From: JBOGOC01 sp050747525
GTDB taxonomy: Bacteria; Acidobacteriota; Polarisedimenticolia; JACPZX01; DASXTC01
Direction: 5' to 3'
DNA length: 64,000 bases
Assembly (NCBI GenBank): GCA_050747525.1
Contig: JBOGOC010000035.1
Span: 9,775 to 73,774 of the forward strand
Positions 25,891-34,756 of this stretch are shown here, piece after piece. Both the position numbers and the translations under genes were made by a program. Below the pieces are notes generated by a model. That model was not told the DNA's origin, did not search any database, and worked only from the letters and a program-made list of their open reading frames with translations. Each line of letters starts with the position of its first letter. The first letter of the stretch is position 1.

Positions 25891-26325
25891 CTATCCGGCA
25901 CTCCTGACCGACCGCCGCTTCTTCGACCCGGGAGCGGGACGCTCGGCCACCGCCGGGACCGTGAGATGGGCGGGAGCCGACTCTGGGATCTGCTGTCCGA
26001 CGCGCTTCAACCTGCGTGAGACGGTCTTGCGGTTGATCCGCAGCACCTGCGCCACGTGCCGCAGAGAGGACCCACGAGCGATCTCCTCCAGGATGGCGCT
26101 CTGGAGCCCCGGCATCCTGAGCCTGTAAGTCTCGTGGAACGTCTGTGACGACATCGTCCGCCGGCAGCTCCGGCAAAGGAACCGCGGAATCCGCCTCCCA
26201 TAGATCCGCGTGCTGTAGTGCCCGTGCCTGAAGAACCCCCCTCGGCGCGCCACCACCGCCTGCGCGCAACCCGAATTAGGACAGAAAGGGGGCCAGAACC
26301 CTGCCGCATCGAGATCCTCTTTCAT
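25891..26325 (-). CDS. Zinc-ribbon/HTH protein related to transposase N-termini; catalytic domain absent
   Basis: 144 residues. The beginning KEDLDAAGFWPPFCPNSGC and the second Cys pair in RFLCRSCRRT form a zinc ribbon. A helix-turn-helix follows (SSLRHVAQVLRINRKTVSRRLKRVG). This matches my recollection of the N-terminal DNA-binding part of IS1/ISXO2-like transposases common in Acidobacteriota-type genomes; there a DDE domain would follow, but here the frame ends with a basic tail and no DDE residues are found downstream in any frame. It could be a decayed element or a domesticated regulator. GAGGTG lies 8 nt before the ATG. Confidence 0.6.
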   Translation of the reverse strand: MKEDLDAAGFWPPFCPNSGCAQAVVARRGGFFRHGHYSTRIYGRRIPRFLCRSCRRTMSSQTFHETYRLRMPGLQSAILEEIARGSSLRHVAQVLRINRKTVSRRLKRVGQQIPESAPAHLTVPAVAERPAPGSKKRRSVRSAG

Positions 26326-26671
26326 TGGGGCACCTCATCCTCAACGGAGCGGACGAGGTATGCCTAGAAAGAGGCGTGCCACCACGAAGCCGGGGCCCAC
26401 GAGACCAGAAAAAGCCCACAACGCCATGACGTTGGCCGCAGGATACCAGGAGCGGTGACTCCAGCGAACCTGTCCACGAGCGGAACATGGCCCCAGACAG
26501 GTGTTCCACAGCCGGTCAGGCACCTGAGGGAGGACAGCTCGACGCCAGATCCGGATCCAACGGGCGTGCCCTCAGGAAGGGGCGGGACCCAGCTCGATCC
26601 GGTTCTGACAAGTATTCATGTCAACTCAAGGCCGGGGCCTTCGGCCCGGCATTGAGTTGACATAATACTTC
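26326..26671. other. 346-bp intergenic region with a large hairpin
   Basis: Apart from the hairpin at 26610-26670 I see no convincing gene. A GTG-started minus-strand frame at 26523-26341 encodes one hydrophobic stretch but lacks a ribosome-binding site. The stretch may be debris of the element represented by the zinc-ribbon gene. Confidence 0.5.
26610..26670 (-). terminator. Long AT-rich hairpin after the metalloprotease gene
   Basis: About 27 bp of pairing: 7 bp, a bulged C at 26617, 12 bp, one G-A mismatch, 6 bp, a bulged G, 2 bp and a TTC loop. The outer 19 bp are AT-rich, unlike the surrounding DNA; the inner part is GC-rich. It starts 1 bp past the TAA stop of the minus-strand protease gene and has no T-run, so it may serve as a terminator, an mRNA 3'-end stabiliser or a repetitive element. 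Confidence 0.55.
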
Positions 26672-28030
26672 TTATCGGACGCTACGCCTTCCGCTCCCAG
26701 GACTGCTCCTGGTCCGCTGTAACTCCCGCCGGTGCGCCTCCAGCCGGTCACCCAGCTCGGCCTCGCTCAGGTCGAGCCGCTCCAGAAGGCTCCCGCCTCC
26801 CGCATCGGTGCCGTCCGCGGCCACCCACGATCGAAAGGTCTCCCGCTGGGCCGAGCCGTCGCCAACCATCAGGTAGTGCACAAGCAGCCAGCTCATCCCG
26901 TACGCGAGGACCCGGTCCTGGCCGTCGGTCCCGCGCCCGCGCATCAGGTCGGCCACGGGAAGGTGCACGCCGTCCCGGCTCACGTCCTCGATCCGCTTGA
27001 GATACCGATCCGGATCGGCCATCCAGGTGTATCCCTCTTCGGTGTGGAGACCCCGGTCCAGCGACGCCAGATTCACATCTCCGTCCGCGGCAGAGCTGCC
27101 CATGTTCTCGATGAACGCGGCGATCCCTTCGCTGACCCAGAACGGCGCCGAACGTCGACCGGCGTAGAGCCTCTGATGCACGAGGTGATGGGTCACCTCG
27201 TGGGCCACCACGCGGGCCGTGAGGCCCAGAGGCTTTCCGCCGGCGGACAGGTAGACCATCCGGCCGTCGGGCGTGTACTGGCCCGCCAGCGGAACGTGCA
27301 CCATGGACAACTCGTCGAAAGCCACCACCTGGTTGAATTCCTCCTGACGGCCGAACACGTGCATGGTGAGCACCGTGCCGGCGCGCTCCGCGGGAGCCTG
27401 AGGAAAGGCCGCCTCGAAGGACAGCCGCGCCTGCCGCACCGCCTGCACCAGGCCGTCCGCGGCGTCGCCCGGCAGGTCGGTGCGCAGCTCGACGCCGGCC
27501 TCACGCACGCTGCGGAACTGCGCTCCCGACAGCAGGAACATGGCAAGAGCCTGCTTCTCCCGCCTCAGCGTCTCGAGGTGCGGCGCGGGAATGGTGCGGC
27601 CTCCCGGCACGCTGACCATGCCGGCCCCCTCCGGGGCGGGCTCGAAGAAGTGAAACGCCGCCAGGAGCCACTCCGGGACCGCGCGGCCAGACGAAACGGC
27701 CGGCTGATAGGCCCATCCCTTCACGCAGGCCTCCAGCACCGCCAGCACCTGATCGCGGCGCGGTGCAGGGCTCACGACCGAGTAGACCGCGCGAGCCTGG
27801 TCGACCTTGCCCGACTCGCCCACCCGGTAGGTCACCAGGACGTGTCCCACCGTATCGGCGATGCCCGCGGGCAGATGGCAGGAGGCATCGCCCACACGCA
27901 CGGGAGGGCGCGGTGCGCGCGACGGCGCTCCCCGGACCTCGTACGGCCACCCCCACGCTCCCAGCGCGGCGGCCACGACCAGGACGCGCACGGCCTTTCT
28001 GCGACGCATGCGGACAACGATGATGCCCAT
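26672..28030 (-). CDS. Secreted gluzincin-type metalloprotease with an N-terminal TonB-C-like domain
   Basis: 452 residues. A signal sequence (MRRRKAVRVLVVAAALGAW from residue 8) precedes a region at about 45-125 resembling a TonB C-terminal fold (GHVLVTYRVGESGKVDQARAVYSV; VLEACVKGWAYQPAVSSGRAVP). The peptidase half carries HEVTH at 277-281 and a downstream glutamate in WVSEGIA (E301), the HExxH-19-E spacing of gluzincins such as the DUF1570 group. It probably acts in the periplasm; the substrate is unknown. ATG 28030 has GGGTGA upstream; ATG 28009 would begin directly at the signal peptide. It is divergent from lptFG. Confidence 0.75.
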   Translation of the reverse strand: MGIIVVRMRRRKAVRVLVVAAALGAWGWPYEVRGAPSRAPRPPVRVGDASCHLPAGIADTVGHVLVTYRVGESGKVDQARAVYSVVSPAPRRDQVLAVLEACVKGWAYQPAVSSGRAVPEWLLAAFHFFEPAPEGAGMVSVPGGRTIPAPHLETLRREKQALAMFLLSGAQFRSVREAGVELRTDLPGDAADGLVQAVRQARLSFEAAFPQAPAERAGTVLTMHVFGRQEEFNQVVAFDELSMVHVPLAGQYTPDGRMVYLSAGGKPLGLTARVVAHEVTHHLVHQRLYAGRRSAPFWVSEGIAAFIENMGSSAADGDVNLASLDRGLHTEEGYTWMADPDRYLKRIEDVSRDGVHLPVADLMRGRGTDGQDRVLAYGMSWLLVHYLMVGDGSAQRETFRSWVAADGTDAGGGSLLERLDLSEAELGDRLEAHRRELQRTRSSPGSGRRSVR

Positions 28031-28048
28031 GGTCACCCGATGCCACCT

Positions 28049-28077
28049 TTGACCGGCCACGCGCGCTGTTCTAACAT
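28049..28077 (+). promoter_or_regulatory. Promoter of lptFG
   Basis: TTGACC (28049-28054), a 17-bp spacer and TAACAT (28072-28077), 50 bp before the ATG, in the 96-bp divergent region shared with the metalloprotease gene. Confidence 0.65.
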
Positions 28078-28126
28078 CCAGCCTCGGCGAGCCGCTTTTC
28101 GCGCCTTGTCCCTCCTGCCGGGTGTC

Positions 28127-30499
28127 ATGTCCCGCATCAGCCGCTACGTCTTCAAGGAAATGCTTGGCCCGACCCTTCTCGGGCTCCTGATCTACGGCGT
28201 CGTGCTGATCATGAACCTGCTGCTGCAGGCGGCCGAGATGTTCATCCGGCGCGATCTTCCCCTGCCGCTCGTCGCGCAGTACCTGGCGCTGGCGCTGCCC
28301 CGCATCCTGGTCCTGGTCATCCCCATGGCTGTCCTGCTGGGGGTCCTGGTGGGCATCGGCAGGCTGGCCGCCGACAGCGAGATCGTGGCCCTGCGCTCGT
28401 GCGGCATCTCCGACCGGCGCCTGCTCGTCCCGGTGGCCGCCATCGGGCTGTCCGCTTCGTTGATCTCCTGGCTGCTGTTCAACGTGGCCACGCCCCGGGC
28501 CAACTACGCCCAGCACCAGCTCAACGCGCGCATCTTCCTCAGCGGCGACATCAACCGAGAGATCCAGGCGCGCGTCTTCTACGAACGACTGCCCAACATG
28601 CTCATCTACGCGGACGCATCGTCGCCCGACGACGGAACCCTGCAGCGCGTCCTCATCTATCAGAAATCGCCCGCCGGCCACGAGGAGATCACCGTGGCGC
28701 GCGAGGCCTCCATGAAGCAGGAAGGAGCTACCGGCACCATACAGTTCCAGCTCGAGGACGTCGTCTCCCATGCCTGGCAGAGCGGCCAGCCGGAGCTCTA
28801 CCAGATCAGCCGGTCCGACCGGCAGATCATCGATCGGCCACCCGACCTGGTGATGCAGGAGCTGGTGCGATCGCTTTCCGATCCACCCCCGCGCAATCTG
28901 CGCGAACAGACCGTCCCCGAGCTGCTGCGCACCCTCGCCGAGCTGCGCCAGGCCCCGCCCGGGCGGGGGGTGACGCGCCTGACGAACGAGACGCAGGTGG
29001 AGCTGCACAAGAAGTTCGCGCTGCCGGCCACCTCCGCGGTCTTCGCCATCCTGGCCATGCCGCTGGCCCTGGGGCGCCGGCGCGATTCGGGACGCACGCG
29101 TGGCTTCGTCATGAGCATCATCGTGATCATCGTGGCCTACGCCATGCTGACCGCGGGCGAGCAGCTGGCCGGCAGAGGGTCGCTCCATCCGGCCGTGGCC
29201 ATGTGGGCCGGCAACGTCCTCCTGCTGGGAGTGGGGGCCATCCTGATGGTCACGGGGCTTCGGGTGGATTTCCCGCGGCGCTGGGGGCGCAGGCGCCGCC
29301 TGGGCCCGCCTCCTGCCACCTCGAAGGACGCCGCGGCCCCGGAGGCCGACGACTCCCCCGTCGAGTCTCCCGGCAGCTCGCGCCCCGCCCCCGCCGAGAT
29401 CGGCTCCCCCCGAAGGCGCTTCCTGTACACCGTGGACCGCTACCTGCTGCGCCACCTGGTCGGCATGACCTGCATCGTGGGCCTGTCGCTGGTGGTCCTG
29501 TTCACGCTGTTCTACGCGGTCAACCTGATCGACGAGATGGCCCGCGACAGCTCGATGGCCCTTCTGGGGCGCTACCTCGCCTATCTGCAGCCCCAGGCGG
29601 TCTTCAGCTACGTGGCGCCCATCAGCATCTGCATCGGCACCCTGGTCACCTTCGCGCTGCTGGCGCGCTCGCACCAGCTCGTGGCCCTGCGGGCGGGCGG
29701 TATCAGCCTGCTGCGGGTGGCCACCCCGTTCGTGCTGGCCAGCATCGCGCTGGCCATCCTGTCGTTCTTCGCGCACGACGTCGTGCTTCCCATCTCCAAC
29801 CAGCGGGCGAACCAGGTCCTGGATCAGATCCGCAAGCGCAGCCCCCGCAGCTACCTGCGCCCCGAGCGGCGGTGGGTCTTCGGCAGCCAGGGGCTCCTGC
29901 TCAACTTCAGCGACTTCAATCCGCGCACTCAGGAGTTCCAGGATCTGTCCCTTTTCAAGTTCCAGCCGGGCTCGTTCGATATCCAGGAACGGACCTTCGC
30001 CAAGCGCGCGGTCTGGCACGAGGGGGCCTGGAGCCTGATGGACGGCTGGGTCCGTGGCTTCGAAGACGGCGTGGAGCACTACAAGGCCTTCTCGACGCTG
30101 GGGGCCAGCGACCTGGATCCGCCCGCCTACTTCACGCAGGACTGGAAGGCTCCCGATCAGATGGATTACGGCGAACTGCGCCGCTACGTGGTCGACCTGG
30201 AGCGCCGCGGCTACGACACGCGCGAGCTGCGGGTGGGGCTCTACCGCAAGCTGTCCATCCCGGCGGTGTGCATCGTCATGGTCCTGATGTCGCTCCCCTT
30301 CGCGGTGCGTGTGGAGCGCCGGGGCCCCGTGTTCGCCATCGGGTTGAGCATCCTGCTGGTCTTCGTCTACTACATGGTCCTGCAGCTCTTCGGGAAAATG
30401 GGAGAGACGGCGATGCTCCCTCCCCTGCTGGCGGCGTGGGCCCCCAACCTCATCTTCGGGGGGCTCGGACTCTACGCCACGATGTCCGCCCGCTGGTGA
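28127..30499 (+). CDS. lptF/lptG: Fused LptF-LptG lipopolysaccharide export permease
   Basis: 790 residues, about twice the length of LptF or LptG. Two YjgP/YjgQ domains lie in one chain. The first (about 1-365) starts ISRYVFKEMLGPTLLG, has a periplasmic beta-jellyroll (GDINREIQARVFYERLPNMLIYADA) and ends with three membrane helices. A Pro/Ala-rich linker (about 390-425) joins the second (about 430-790), which starts VDRYLLRHLVGMTCIVG. The inner-membrane permease works with LptB and LptC to extract LPS and pass it to LptA/D/E. LptE is encoded at 42454-42969. ATG 28127 gives the family N-terminus. The stop is 4 bp from the convergent stop. Confidence 0.93.
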   Translation: MSRISRYVFKEMLGPTLLGLLIYGVVLIMNLLLQAAEMFIRRDLPLPLVAQYLALALPRILVLVIPMAVLLGVLVGIGRLAADSEIVALRSCGISDRRLLVPVAAIGLSASLISWLLFNVATPRANYAQHQLNARIFLSGDINREIQARVFYERLPNMLIYADASSPDDGTLQRVLIYQKSPAGHEEITVAREASMKQEGATGTIQFQLEDVVSHAWQSGQPELYQISRSDRQIIDRPPDLVMQELVRSLSDPPPRNLREQTVPELLRTLAELRQAPPGRGVTRLTNETQVELHKKFALPATSAVFAILAMPLALGRRRDSGRTRGFVMSIIVIIVAYAMLTAGEQLAGRGSLHPAVAMWAGNVLLLGVGAILMVTGLRVDFPRRWGRRRRLGPPPATSKDAAAPEADDSPVESPGSSRPAPAEIGSPRRRFLYTVDRYLLRHLVGMTCIVGLSLVVLFTLFYAVNLIDEMARDSSMALLGRYLAYLQPQAVFSYVAPISICIGTLVTFALLARSHQLVALRAGGISLLRVATPFVLASIALAILSFFAHDVVLPISNQRANQVLDQIRKRSPRSYLRPERRWVFGSQGLLLNFSDFNPRTQEFQDLSLFKFQPGSFDIQERTFAKRAVWHEGAWSLMDGWVRGFEDGVEHYKAFSTLGASDLDPPAYFTQDWKAPDQMDYGELRRYVVDLERRGYDTRELRVGLYRKLSIPAVCIVMVLMSLPFAVRVERRGPVFAIGLSILLVFVYYMVLQLFGKMGETAMLPPLLAAWAPNLIFGGLGLYATMSARW

Positions 30500-30503
30500 C
30501 GGG

Positions 30504-33488
30504 TCACGGCTTCGGGGCGCGGGTCTCCTGCGTCAGCCGGGCAAGCACGTCGCGCACGCGTGGCTGGTTGGCGTTGAGCTTCAGCGAGGCCTCCAGCTCC
30601 CGCCGGGCATCTTCCTTCCGCCCCTCGCGGACGTAAATGTCGGCCAGCAGATTGTGCGCATCGAAGGAGGACGGCATCACGCGCACGGCCTCCTGCGCGT
30701 GGGAGAGCGCCGACTTCAAGTTGCCTTGCTGGGCCTCGAGCATGCCCAGCTGCAGCCAGGCCTTGCCGTAGCCTGGGTCGACCTTCACCAGGCTCTCGAG
30801 CATCCGGATCGCCTCGTCGGGATGGCTCCGCACCAGGTGGCTGCGGGCCAGGTTGAACTGCGCGTCGGTGTAGCGGGGATCCAGCTCCACCGCCTTCTTG
30901 TAGTGCTCGAACGCCTCCGCCTCGCGCCCCAGCATCCCCAGCACGGCCCCCAGGTTGTTGTGCGCGGACGGGTACTCGGGGTCGGCCTTCATCGACTGCT
31001 CGAACCGCGCGCGCGCGGCCTCCAGTTGGTTCTCGGCCAGATCGAGGGTCCCCAGGTTGTTGAGCATCACGGCGTTGTCGGGATCCATCTGGAGCCCTCG
31101 CTCGAAGGCACGGCGCGCCTCCGCGAACTGGCCCAGGTCCTGATGCGCCAGCCCCTTGTTGTTGTACGATCCGGAGAAATCCGGATCGGCCTGGATGGCC
31201 CTGTCGAACAGCTCGATGGCGCGCCGGGGATCCCCCTTCTTGCGGTGGACCAGGCCGATGTTGTTGTACCCCTCGGCGTAATCGGGGTCCACCGCGATCA
31301 CCTTCTCGTACTCGGCGATGGCCCGATCGTCCTTGCCCATCCGGTCGTAGAGCAGCCCCAGGCTGTTGCGCGCCGTGGTGTCGTTGGCATCGAGCTCCAG
31401 AACCTGGCGAAAACGCCGCTCCGCCCTGGCCAAGTCGCCCTTTTCCATGTGGATATTGCCCAGCAGCGTGTACACCTCGCGCTCATCGGGCTCCGCCTTG
31501 AGCACGGCCTCGAGGGTCTCGACCGCGCGGTCGTAGTCTTTCATGAGCATGAGGGCCCGCCCCAGATTGATCCGCGCCGTCTGGAATCCCGGCTCCTTCT
31601 TCAGCGCGCTGCGGAACGCGTCGGCCGCTTCGCCAAAGCGCCCTTTGTCCAGGAGAGTGACGCCGACGTTGTTCATGGCGTTCGTCCCCTCCTGCCCCAC
31701 GTAGCCCAACGCCGTGAGGCGGGCCCGGATCTCTTCGTCGAGAGCCGAGGCGATCGGCTCGGAGCCGCTCCGCTCGCCGCCCGATTCGTAGCTGGCGATC
31801 GTCTGCACGGGCACGGCGGACTCGAACATCGCGGCGATCACGTGCCCGGCCATGTCCTGGGCCACCGGCAGCCCGAGGACGGCGAGCAGCGTGGGGGTGA
31901 TGTCCAGGATCGACGCGTCGTCCAGGGTCACCCCGCGGCGCACACCCGGGCCGCTGGCGATCAGGATGCCGAACTTGCGGTGCCAGTCGGCCGCTCCTCC
32001 CATCTCGATGCGCGGATCGCTGGAGGGTCGGTTCGAGCCCGTCCGGAATCCGTGGTCGCTGCAGACCACGATCACGGTCCTCTCGTCGGCCAGGGACAGG
32101 ACGCGCCCGAGCAGCTCGTCCTGGTACTCGTAGTAGCGATCCACCACGCTCCCCAGCGCCGCGGTCTCGGCATCGCTCACGCCCGCCATGGCCGGCGGCC
32201 GGTAGCGCATGAAGCTGTGGGCGATGGTGTCGGTCCCCTCGAAGTAGATGGCCTTCAGGTCCGGATCGTAGGCGTGCAGGAAGTCCATCCCGATGTGCAG
32301 ATACGTGCGCGCCGAGGAGAGGTTCTGCCGCAGCCGGCTCACGTGATCGGCCATGCCGGAGACACCCGGAGCCTGCGGGTCGATGAAGCGGCGCACCTCG
32401 CGCTCGTCGATCGACTCGGGAGAGGCCACCAGGGGCCGCATGAGCAGACTGAGCGCCTCGGGATACGCGCGCCGGCTGAGTCCCTCCTGCTGCGGGACCC
32501 CGAAGAGCTGATAGGCCACCCGGTCGGACACCATGAACCCGGCCACCGGCTCGGCCGGCCACGTCGCCCACCAGGCGACCACGCCGCTGGGGATCCCGCG
32601 CTCGCTGAGGATGTTCCACAGCGCCTTGACCTTTCTCATGTTGGAGGTGACCGGGATCTGGGCGCCGGTGGTGCTGCTGGTGGCGAAGAAGTCGACGATC
32701 CCGTGACGCTCCGGCTCGACGCCGGTGGCGATGGAGGTCCAGATGAGGGGCGACAGCACGGGAGAGATGGTCTTCAGCCGGGCGCGCACTCCCGTGGAGA
32801 CCAGCCGGGCCAGGTTCGGGAGGCGTCCCTGCTGCAGGAGCGGGTCGATGAGGTCCCAGTCGGCGCCGTCGAGGCCCACCAGCAGCACGCGGCGCCCCGA
32901 GGGGGCCCGGGCGCGCGACTCTCCCCGGGCGGCCTGGGCGCCGGCGGGATAGAAGACGAGGGTGCTGACCGTCCCGTCGACCGTCATCCCCATTCGGGCG
33001 AGCGCCTCGGCCGTGCCCTTCGGAAGGGCGCCCGCCCCACCGGGGCGCGACATCAGCTCCAAGAAGGGTGTGGATGCCGCGGTCCGCTCCAGGTCGGCGC
33101 GCAGCCCCTCGGCGAGGGCCGCCTCGGAGCCGTCATCCCATCCGGAAGGGAAATGGCGGGCCAGATCCGAGGCACGGCCGGGATCCGGCCGCAGCGTCAG
33201 GCGCCCCGCCGCGAACAGGGCCGCGCCCTCGGGGGACCGCAGAGGCGCCTCGTCCAGCCCCACGCGGACCCCCACGTCGGCGATGCGGGCCGGATAGCGG
33301 CAGAGCCGGGCCAGGCCGGGCGGGGCCACCGCCCAGCCGGGAGACAGGCTCCGGGCGCTCCCCCACGCCCAGCGTCTCACCACGAGGGTGTCGCCGGCGG
33401 GAGGGATCTTCCTGACGCCCGGCAGGATCCACAGCCCCAGGAGAACGATGGCGCCGGGGAGCGCCAGGCGGCGGAGTCGTGCCGTCAG
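30504..33488 (-). CDS. Alkaline-phosphatase-superfamily phosphodiesterase with C-terminal TPR repeats, probable CTG start
   Basis: 994 residues if begun at CTG 33488. The first ATG/GTG in frame is GTG 33383, which would remove a clear membrane anchor (LALPGAIVLLGLWILPG). The CTG overlaps the ahcY stop as CTGA and has GGAGGGG 4 nt before it, exactly like the ATGA/GTGA couplings elsewhere. The type I phosphodiesterase/nucleotide pyrophosphatase domain has VGLDGADW, SPVLSPLIWTSIATG, FEGTDTIAHSF and CSDHGFR metal-site motifs. About nine TPR repeats (EGYNNIGLVHRKKGDPRRAIELFDRAIQ type) fill the last 400 residues. It probably acts on a phospho-substrate in the periplasm as part of an assembly; the substrate is unknown. 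Confidence 0.8.
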   Translation of the reverse strand: MTARLRRLALPGAIVLLGLWILPGVRKIPPAGDTLVVRRWAWGSARSLSPGWAVAPPGLARLCRYPARIADVGVRVGLDEAPLRSPEGAALFAAGRLTLRPDPGRASDLARHFPSGWDDGSEAALAEGLRADLERTAASTPFLELMSRPGGAGALPKGTAEALARMGMTVDGTVSTLVFYPAGAQAARGESRARAPSGRRVLLVGLDGADWDLIDPLLQQGRLPNLARLVSTGVRARLKTISPVLSPLIWTSIATGVEPERHGIVDFFATSSTTGAQIPVTSNMRKVKALWNILSERGIPSGVVAWWATWPAEPVAGFMVSDRVAYQLFGVPQQEGLSRRAYPEALSLLMRPLVASPESIDEREVRRFIDPQAPGVSGMADHVSRLRQNLSSARTYLHIGMDFLHAYDPDLKAIYFEGTDTIAHSFMRYRPPAMAGVSDAETAALGSVVDRYYEYQDELLGRVLSLADERTVIVVCSDHGFRTGSNRPSSDPRIEMGGAADWHRKFGILIASGPGVRRGVTLDDASILDITPTLLAVLGLPVAQDMAGHVIAAMFESAVPVQTIASYESGGERSGSEPIASALDEEIRARLTALGYVGQEGTNAMNNVGVTLLDKGRFGEAADAFRSALKKEPGFQTARINLGRALMLMKDYDRAVETLEAVLKAEPDEREVYTLLGNIHMEKGDLARAERRFRQVLELDANDTTARNSLGLLYDRMGKDDRAIAEYEKVIAVDPDYAEGYNNIGLVHRKKGDPRRAIELFDRAIQADPDFSGSYNNKGLAHQDLGQFAEARRAFERGLQMDPDNAVMLNNLGTLDLAENQLEAARARFEQSMKADPEYPSAHNNLGAVLGMLGREAEAFEHYKKAVELDPRYTDAQFNLARSHLVRSHPDEAIRMLESLVKVDPGYGKAWLQLGMLEAQQGNLKSALSHAQEAVRVMPSSFDAHNLLADIYVREGRKEDARRELEASLKLNANQPRVRDVLARLTQETRAPKP

Positions 33489-34756
33489 GTCCCCTCCGAC
33501 CAGGAGCTCAGATAGGCCTGCTGCTCGGGAGTCAGCGTGTCGGCCTGGTATCCCATGGTCCCGAGCTTCAGACGCGCGATCTCGCGATCGATCGCCTCGG
33601 GGACCGTGTGCACCTTCTTGGCGAGCGTGGAGGCGTTGCGCACCATGTGCTCGGAGGCGAGGGCCTGGTTGGCGAAGGACATGTCCATGACGGCCGCGGG
33701 GTGCCCCTCGGCGGCGGCCAGGTTGATGAGGCGCCCCTCACCCAGCAGATAGAGCCTGCGCCCGTCCTTCATCTGGAACTCTTCGACGAATTCGCGCACC
33801 GTCCGGCGCGAGACGGCCGCCTTCTCCAGGTACGGGATGTCGATCTCGACGTTGAAATGCCCCGAGTTGGCCAGGATGGCCCGATCGGGCATGGCGTCCA
33901 TGTGCTCGCCACGGATGACGTGCTTGTTCCCGGTCACGGTGATGAAGACGTTGCCCGTGCGGGCCGCTTCCTTCATCGGCTTGACCGGGAAGCCGTCCAT
34001 GACCGCCTCGAGCGCCTTGAGGGGGTCCACCTCGGTGACGGTCACGTGCGCCCCCAGTCCGCGCGCCCTCAGCGCGACTCCCTTGCCGCACCAGCCGTAG
34101 CCGCCCACCACCACATGGGATCCCGCCAGCAGCACGTTGGTGGACCGGATGATGCCGTCGATGGTGCTCTGCCCCGTGCCGTAGCGGTTGTCGAACATGT
34201 GCTTGGTCATGGCGTCGTTGACGGCGATGATCGGGTAGGCCAGCACGCCGTCGGCCGCCATGCTGCGCAGGCGGATGACACCGGTGGTGGTCTCCTCGGT
34301 GCCTCCGACGATCGCGGGGAGCAGGTCGCGCTTGTCGCTGTGCAGCACCGACACCACGTCGGCCCCGTCGTCCATGGTGATGGTGGGCTTCAGGTCGAGG
34401 GCCGACAGGATGTGGCGGTAGTAGGTGTCGTTGTCCTCGCCCTTGATGGCGAACGTGGAGATGCCGTACTCGGCCACCAGGGCCGCGGCCACGTCGTCCT
34501 GCGTGCTGAGCGGGTTGCTCGCGCACAGCGCGATCTCGGCGCCCCCCTCCTTGAGGGTGCGCATGAGGTTGGCCGTCTCGGAGGTGACGTGCAGGCAGGC
34601 CGTCACGCGCTGGCCCTTCAAGGGCTTCTCCTTGCCGAAGCGCTGGCGGATTTCACGCAGCACAGGCATGTCCTGGTCGGCCCACTCGATGCGCAGCTTT
34701 CCCTTGCCGGTGAGCCCCAGGTCCTTGACGTCGTGACGCACGTTGGGAGTGGCCAT
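33485..34756 (-). CDS. ahcY: Adenosylhomocysteinase (S-adenosylhomocysteine hydrolase)
   Basis: 423 residues. It splits S-adenosylhomocysteine into adenosine and homocysteine, closing the methyl cycle. NAD-binding GYGWCGKGVALRARGLG and its partner acidic residue in TEVDP, the substrate motif NNRYGTGQSTIDGI and C-terminal YLSSWSEGT are visible; the NAAA-type archaeal short form fits the length. ATG 34756 overlaps the metK stop (TGATG), so metK-ahcY are co-translated. Confidence 0.95.
   Translation of the reverse strand: MATPNVRHDVKDLGLTGKGKLRIEWADQDMPVLREIRQRFGKEKPLKGQRVTACLHVTSETANLMRTLKEGGAEIALCASNPLSTQDDVAAALVAEYGISTFAIKGEDNDTYYRHILSALDLKPTITMDDGADVVSVLHSDKRDLLPAIVGGTEETTTGVIRLRSMAADGVLAYPIIAVNDAMTKHMFDNRYGTGQSTIDGIIRSTNVLLAGSHVVVGGYGWCGKGVALRARGLGAHVTVTEVDPLKALEAVMDGFPVKPMKEAARTGNVFITVTGNKHVIRGEHMDAMPDRAILANSGHFNVEIDIPYLEKAAVSRRTVREFVEEFQMKDGRRLYLLGEGRLINLAAAEGHPAAVMDMSFANQALASEHMVRNASTLAKKVHTVPEAIDREIARLKLGTMGYQADTLTPEQQAYLSSWSEGT

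Noticed and set aside
26341..26523. GTG-started minus-strand frame of 60 codons with one hydrophobic stretch
   Set aside because: No ribosome-binding site, no recognisable relative and position in probable element debris; not called as a gene.
26610..26670. Integron attC site
   Set aside because: The arms lack the RYYYAAC and GTTRRRY core sites, and there is no integrase or cassette structure.
26732..28126. Open extension upstream of lptFG in the same frame
   Set aside because: It is the antisense shadow of the metalloprotease gene; the LptF N-terminus and promoter fix the start at 28127.
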